Under the pieces are notes generated by a model. The model was not told the origin of the DNA. It ran no database searches and saw nothing but the letters and a program-made list of their open reading frames with translations. A program made the translations under genes and the position numbers. From positions 329 to 12,948 of the forward strand of contig DMID01000068.1 of NCBI GenBank assembly GCA_003449195.1: a stretch of DNA of 12,620 bases. Direction: 5' to 3'. Below, piece by piece: positions 9,301 to 12,620 of the stretch. This DNA comes from Lysobacteraceae bacterium. GTDB taxonomy: Bacteria > Pseudomonadota > Gammaproteobacteria > Xanthomonadales > Xanthomonadaceae. How positions within the stretch are numbered: the stretch's first letter is position 1; every line of letters starts with the position of its first letter.

Positions 9301-9349
9301 CCGCCAGTCGCCGCGTTCGTTGCGCCTGTCAGTCTCGTACGATTTCTGA
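6314..9349 (+). CDS. Oar-like TonB-dependent receptor with carboxypeptidase-regulatory-like domain
   Basis: A 1011-residue outer-membrane receptor. The signal peptide spans 1-29 (twin-charged n-region, then VFA/QST). Next comes a small beta-sandwich of the carboxypeptidase-regulatory-like type (about 32-108), recognised by DENGRYRSPGLPVGDYSVTL. A TonB-box-like segment, TTLDAVKVSA, follows at 114-123. The plug (about 128-242) contains SEQLARLPLARN, the AYYINGFNTTDP loop and GGYSAQFGRSDGGVINAIGK. The long barrel ends in LSVSYDF with a terminal Phe. This architecture is that of Oar/OmpA-related receptors, abundant in Xanthomonadales and Myxococcus; Oar is known in Myxococcus for development and protein secretion, but most relatives lack a known ligand. 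The mature protein has exactly four cysteines, in two pairs (C737/C759 and C897/C920) in probable surface loops. The start at 6314 has GGAG nine bases upstream. The gene is monocistronic and convergent with the c-di-GMP gene. Confidence 0.93.
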   Translation: MPRPQLRRRLTCTAVALALGLGAAPAVFAQSTTGSLFGQVPASGESIHLESASGVSRDLSVDENGRYRSPGLPVGDYSVTLMRDGAAVETRTVQVKVGTATEVSFAAASSGKATTLDAVKVSASAMPSIDTAATDSRTVITSEQLARLPLARNAEDIAKLAPGVVGNSGGFKSDTGKDLVSFSGSSPTENAYYINGFNTTDPLNTAGGLTLPYGAIDQQETYTGGYSAQFGRSDGGVINAIGKHGTNTWHYGAQFLWEPDWGRATAKNSRYGNGLPDSPLAGDLYQYNGASSTDSYTASLYAGGPIIKDKLFFFAAAELQRTWGDRTNTLDSGGNYVSYANKMPRAYAKLNWNITDNHIIELTGVLDELKSNSNVYAYDYDNDSRGPLSYVNGQAETGGHMWTARYTGYLTDTLTLTANYGEMRTKMYQAEPAGYDDSLVRIDNWIYQNPALNGGSPIYNNQVQNDITEPDRGNHSSNLRIDLTWVLGKHTLSAGIDNIRSQAIDQGGHAPGPGYVWIYQRADDPSLPLDASHGIGPVANFPNGADGYYVQKSTWSGITSISSSQQAQYIEDKWQVADTLLLSLGLRNDQFTNYNSDGIAYIRQTKPQWAPRIGAAWDVHGDASFKVYANAGRYYLGLPLNPGLIVAAGFYNTTQLFTYSGIAADGSPTGLTQISDEYSALNQFGQAPDPKTASARNLEPEYQDEYILGFEKTLGEAWTWGLKGMYRNLRNAIDDFCSMGQVVAAANAAGHDVQNYNTCYLINPGRTNVFTLVDGDGSYFDFPMSNADLGFKQKLIRKYYSLEAMLEHPMRDNWYGKASYVFSRSYGNTEGQVRSDASQSGTSTSYDWDNWTIMENTNGPQNNDHTHQIKLYGYYQITPEWLVSGNFAAISGTPRHCLSYYGNASEQLDPLGYGSVYHFCNGEASPPGKQGRMPWMTQLDMGVTWSPAFAEHRLNFTASMLNVLDRQVPLQRYAFAMNTPSADASPNNPLFQTVTIRQSPRSLRLSVSYDF

Positions 9350-9394
9350 ACCCGGCATCCGGCGGACGGTTCGCCTGCTGCCATTTCGTGCAAA

Positions 9395-9423
9395 GGAGAA
9401 CCCCGCCCGGTGCGGGGTTCTCC
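9395..9423. terminator. convergent hairpin between the second receptor and the c-di-GMP gene
   Basis: GGAGAACCCCGC (9395-9406) pairs perfectly with GCGGGGTTCTCC (9412-9423) around a 5-base loop, a 12-bp stem. It is placed between two convergent genes, 45 bases after one stop and 31 bases after the other. On the plus strand no T-run follows; on the minus strand only TTTG does. It is probably a shared, stem-driven terminator or 3'-end stabiliser. Confidence 0.75.
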
Positions 9424-9454
9424 GCATCCGGCCGACCGAAACCGGCCGCGCGGT

Positions 9455-12400
9455 TCAAGGCTCTGGCCGGCCCCACTTGGCAAGCACGTCGGCAAACGGC
9501 TCCGGGCGATGGAAATGGAAGCCCTGCCCGTAGTCCACGCCCATCGCGCGCAACTTCTCGCAGACTGCCGCACTCTCGATCTGCTCGGCCACGGTGTGAA
9601 TGCCGAGTACCCCGGCCACGTCGACGAAACTGCGGATGGCCGCCGCCTCCAGCTTGCCGTCGAGCACGCCGCGCACGAACTGGCCATCGATCTTCAGCTT
9701 GTCCACCCGCAGGGACTTCAGGTAGCCGAACGAGGACGCACCGGAACCGAAATCGTCCAGTGCGACGATGACGCCCAGCGACTGCAGCGCATCGATGAAA
9801 CATGCCGCATTGGCGAGGTTGGTGACCGCGGCCGTCTCGGTGATCTCGATGCAGAGCACCTCCGGCGGCAGGCCGGAATCGCGGATCGCGCCGATGACGA
9901 AGTCGTGGAACGCACGGTCGCCCACCGATTGCCCCGAGCAGTTCACCGCGACCCGCTCGATGCCCGCGGCGCCACTGTCCTGCAGCGTCTTCAGCACATG
10001 CCGCAGCACCCAGCGATCCACCCGCGAAGCCAGCTGGTAACGCTCGGCCGAGGACATGAATGCGCCGGGCTCGATCAACCCGCCCTTGCCGTCGGCCAGC
10101 CTCACCAGCACCTCGCAATGCAATCCGCCGGCCACGCCTTCGCGCAAGGGCACGATGCGTTGCGCATGCAGGACGAACCTGTCCTCGTCCAGCGCCTGCC
10201 CCAGCAAGGCGCCCCACTGGATCGCTCCGTCCGGCGCGGACTCGACCAGTTGCGCATCGGCAACGTCGATGTTCTCCCGCACCACCCGCCCGCGCCCGCC
10301 CGCCTTGGCCGCGTAGCACGCGGCATCGGCGGCCTTAACCGCATCGGCTTCCTTGCGCCAGCGCGTGTCCAGCCGGACCAGGCCGATGCTCACGCCCACC
10401 TGGAAGCGACGGCCATCTTCGCCGACATAGCGATACGCTTCCACGTCCTTCAGGATGCGCGCGGCGATCTCGCCGGCCTGCTCCATCGGGCAGGCATCGA
10501 GCAGGATCGCGAACTCGTCGCCGCCGAAGCGCGCCACTGTGTCGTGCGCCCGCACCGCACGCACGAGGATGGCAGCCACCTGCGCCAGCAGCCTGTCGCC
10601 TGCCGCATGTCCGCAGACATCGTTGACCAGCTTGAAGTGGTCCAGGTCGAGAAACATCAACGCGCCCGACGGCCCGCCGGCGTTTATGCGCTCCAGCACC
10701 ATCGCCGCGCGCGATTCGAATTCGCCGCGATTGAGCAGGCCGGTCAGGTGATCGTGCGAAACGCGATAACTCATCTCGCGCGCCAGCACGGCCTTCTCGG
10801 TGATGTCGTGGAATACCATCACCACGCCGCACAACACGCCCTGCGCGTCGCGCAGCGGTGCGGCCGAATCCTCGATGACATGGCGCGTGCCATCGCGCGA
10901 CACCAGCACGGTGTCGCCGGCGAGCCCGATCTTGCGTCCTTCCTGCAGGCAGACATCGATCGGGCACGGCGGCACGCCGGGATGGCCATCGACTTCGAGC
11001 GCGAGTACGGTGCTGGCCATGTGCCCGGCCGCTTCGTCGGACGTCCAGCCGATCATCGCCTCCGCCACCGGGTTGAGCCAGGTGATCCGCCCTTGCGCAT
11101 CGGCCGTGACCACCGCATCGCCGATCGAATGCAGCGTGGTGAACAGCAGCTCCTTGCTCTCGGCCAGCTGGATCTCGAATTCCTTGCGCCGGGTGATGTC
11201 CAGGTGCGTGCCGAACATCCATTCCGGCTTGCCGTCCTCGCCACGGGTGAACACGCGTCCGCGCGCCATGATCCAGACCCAGTGGCCCTGCTTGTGGCGC
11301 ATGCGGAATTCGCATTCGTAGCCGGGCATCTCGCCGGAAAAGTGCCGCTCCAGCATCGCGCGCGCCTGCAGCAGGTCGTCCGGGTGCATCAGCGACTGCC
11401 ACGTGGCAATGTCGATCGGCGCCAGCTCGGCCAGCGAGTAGCCGAGAATGCCGGCCCAGCGCTCGTTGAAGTGGCATTCGCCGGTACGGATGTTCCACTC
11501 CCAGGTGCCGGCACTGGTGCCTTCCAGCGTCATGGCCAGCCGTTGCCGCTCGCCCTCCAGCGCCTGCCGCTGGCGGACGCTGGCGGTGATGTCCAGCAGG
11601 GCGCCGAGCAGGCGCGCCGGCCTGCCGTCCTGCCACTCCACCTCGGCCACCGAGCGCAACCAGATGTCGCGGCCATCGGGCGTGTGCTGCCGCAACTCCA
11701 GGTCCCACCCCTCGCCGGTGGTTTCCGCACGCAGCAATGCGGCCTGGAGCTTCGCTCGCTCGGGCTCCGGATACAGCTCCAGCACGTTCTGCTCCGACGG
11801 CATGAACGAAGGATCGACCCCATGGATGCGCACCGACTGGTCGGTCCAGACGAACTTGCGCGTGAGCAGGTCCATCTCCCAGCCCGACACGTCGGCCACC
11901 GCGCCCATCCGGACCAGCAGCGAGCCACTGGCGCGCAACGCGGCATCCTTGGCGTTGCGCTCGGTGACATCCGTGCCGACGATGATGAAATCGCATTCCC
12001 CTGTCTGCGCCGCATCCACCGGGCGCACTTCCAGCGCCAGCGTGTGCCGCTGGCCGGCATGCGAAACGATGTCCACCTCGCCCTGGAAAGGCCGTCTTGC
12101 CGAAAGCTGCTCGGCAATCCGGGCAAGCAGCTTTTCGTCGGGAATGCGCAGCAGATCGCGCACCGGCCGCCCCGGCACCTCGTCCTCGCGCAGGCCGCAC
12201 AGGGCCAGCATCGCCGGATTGGCCCAGTGCACGCGCCGGTCGGCATCGAGCAAGGCCACCAGGCTGCTGGTATGCCGCGCCACCGCCGCCAGCTCGCCGA
12301 GGTCGCGGGTCATCCGCGTGGCCAGGCGCTCGGCCCGGTCGCGCATGCGCCCTTGCTGGTAGGCCAGACCGGCCGCCAGCAGGCTAGCCAACAGGCCGAC

Positions 12401-12620
12401 GAAGATGATCGCCGCACGGTCACCGGAGTTCTGCAGCAGGTCGAACGCCTGCGTGCTGGCCCCCTCAAGCACGAAATGCCGACCGAAATAATCGAAGCGC
12501 CGCGCTGCCGCGAAACGCCCCGCATCATCCCGCCCAGGCGCATGGTTGCGGAACACCACCTGCTCGGCCACCGGTGCATCCAGATCGCGAATGGTCACAT
12601 CGATCCATTGCTGAGGCACC
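9455..12620 (-). CDS. CHASE-PAS-PAS-PAS-PAS-GGDEF-EAL c-di-GMP synthase/phosphodiesterase, N-terminus outside the window
   Basis: An inner-membrane sensor that would make and/or break cyclic di-GMP. Numbering starts at the codon at 12619, which is a GTG but probably internal. The first ~65 residues resemble the end of a periplasmic CHASE domain (FGRHFVLEGAS), followed by a membrane helix (about 69-88) and four PAS domains (about 113-222, 232-347, 362-476 and 490-608). The GGDEF domain (about 612-780) has LDLDHFKLVND, the intact motif G699-F703 and, five residues upstream, the inhibitory-site RxxD (R690-D693). The EAL domain (about 800-1050) carries EVL (836-838) in place of EAL. It keeps the metal and catalytic residues: N893, E925 (EITE), D955-D956 (DDFGSG), K976 (LKID), E1012 and Q1032 (QGF). 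By sequence both activities are possible. The protein ends shortly after the EAL domain (KWGRPEP). The ligands of CHASE and the PAS domains are not evident. A complete protein would need roughly 200-300 more N-terminal residues. Confidence 0.92.
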   Translation of the reverse strand, partial: VPQQWIDVTIRDLDAPVAEQVVFRNHAPGRDDAGRFAAARRFDYFGRHFVLEGASTQAFDLLQNSGDRAAIIFVGLLASLLAAGLAYQQGRMRDRAERLATRMTRDLGELAAVARHTSSLVALLDADRRVHWANPAMLALCGLREDEVPGRPVRDLLRIPDEKLLARIAEQLSARRPFQGEVDIVSHAGQRHTLALEVRPVDAAQTGECDFIIVGTDVTERNAKDAALRASGSLLVRMGAVADVSGWEMDLLTRKFVWTDQSVRIHGVDPSFMPSEQNVLELYPEPERAKLQAALLRAETTGEGWDLELRQHTPDGRDIWLRSVAEVEWQDGRPARLLGALLDITASVRQRQALEGERQRLAMTLEGTSAGTWEWNIRTGECHFNERWAGILGYSLAELAPIDIATWQSLMHPDDLLQARAMLERHFSGEMPGYECEFRMRHKQGHWVWIMARGRVFTRGEDGKPEWMFGTHLDITRRKEFEIQLAESKELLFTTLHSIGDAVVTADAQGRITWLNPVAEAMIGWTSDEAAGHMASTVLALEVDGHPGVPPCPIDVCLQEGRKIGLAGDTVLVSRDGTRHVIEDSAAPLRDAQGVLCGVVMVFHDITEKAVLAREMSYRVSHDHLTGLLNRGEFESRAAMVLERINAGGPSGALMFLDLDHFKLVNDVCGHAAGDRLLAQVAAILVRAVRAHDTVARFGGDEFAILLDACPMEQAGEIAARILKDVEAYRYVGEDGRRFQVGVSIGLVRLDTRWRKEADAVKAADAACYAAKAGGRGRVVRENIDVADAQLVESAPDGAIQWGALLGQALDEDRFVLHAQRIVPLREGVAGGLHCEVLVRLADGKGGLIEPGAFMSSAERYQLASRVDRWVLRHVLKTLQDSGAAGIERVAVNCSGQSVGDRAFHDFVIGAIRDSGLPPEVLCIEITETAAVTNLANAACFIDALQSLGVIVALDDFGSGASSFGYLKSLRVDKLKIDGQFVRGVLDGKLEAAAIRSFVDVAGVLGIHTVAEQIESAAVCEKLRAMGVDYGQGFHFHRPEPFADVLAKWGRPEP

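Overview
The window is GC-rich gammaproteobacterial chromosome, most likely from the Xanthomonadales (Rhodanobacteraceae or Xanthomonadaceae). I infer this from strong G/C third-position bias, two different TonB-dependent receptors close together, and a multi-PAS GGDEF-EAL protein. No rRNA, tRNA or other marker allows a firmer placement. There is no sign of plasmid, phage, insertion sequence or CRISPR.

From left to right there are five genes. (1) 1-1379, minus: a YheS-type ABC-F ATPase, cut by the left edge inside its second Walker B motif. (2) 1609-4023, plus: a TonB-dependent receptor of 804 residues, divergent from yheS, with a palindrome/-35 promoter candidate, a hairpin-bearing leader and a strong intrinsic terminator. 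(3) 4220-5923, plus: a YbaL-type CPA2 monovalent cation/proton antiporter with a C-terminal NAD-binding RCK domain, apparently transcribed alone. (4) 6314-9349, plus: a second, larger TonB-dependent receptor of the Oar-like class, with an N-terminal carboxypeptidase-regulatory-like domain. A 390-base non-coding stretch in front of it holds a nested stem that may be a structured mRNA leader. (5) 9455-12620, minus: a membrane-bound c-di-GMP protein ordered CHASE (partial)-TM-PAS x4-GGDEF-EAL, convergent with gene 4 and cut by the right edge. A 12-bp perfect hairpin lies between genes 4 and 5.

The genes look like five independent transcription units, not an operon. The two receptors differ in class and size, and no transporter, TonB/ExbBD, sigma/anti-sigma pair or degradative enzyme beside them reveals a substrate. 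The antiporter has no KefF/KefG-like partner next to it. The c-di-GMP protein keeps the residues expected for both synthesis and hydrolysis.

I found no convincing new multigene system. The points most worth checking are the structured leader before gene 4, the palindrome and hairpins before gene 2, and the bifunctional-looking c-di-GMP protein.
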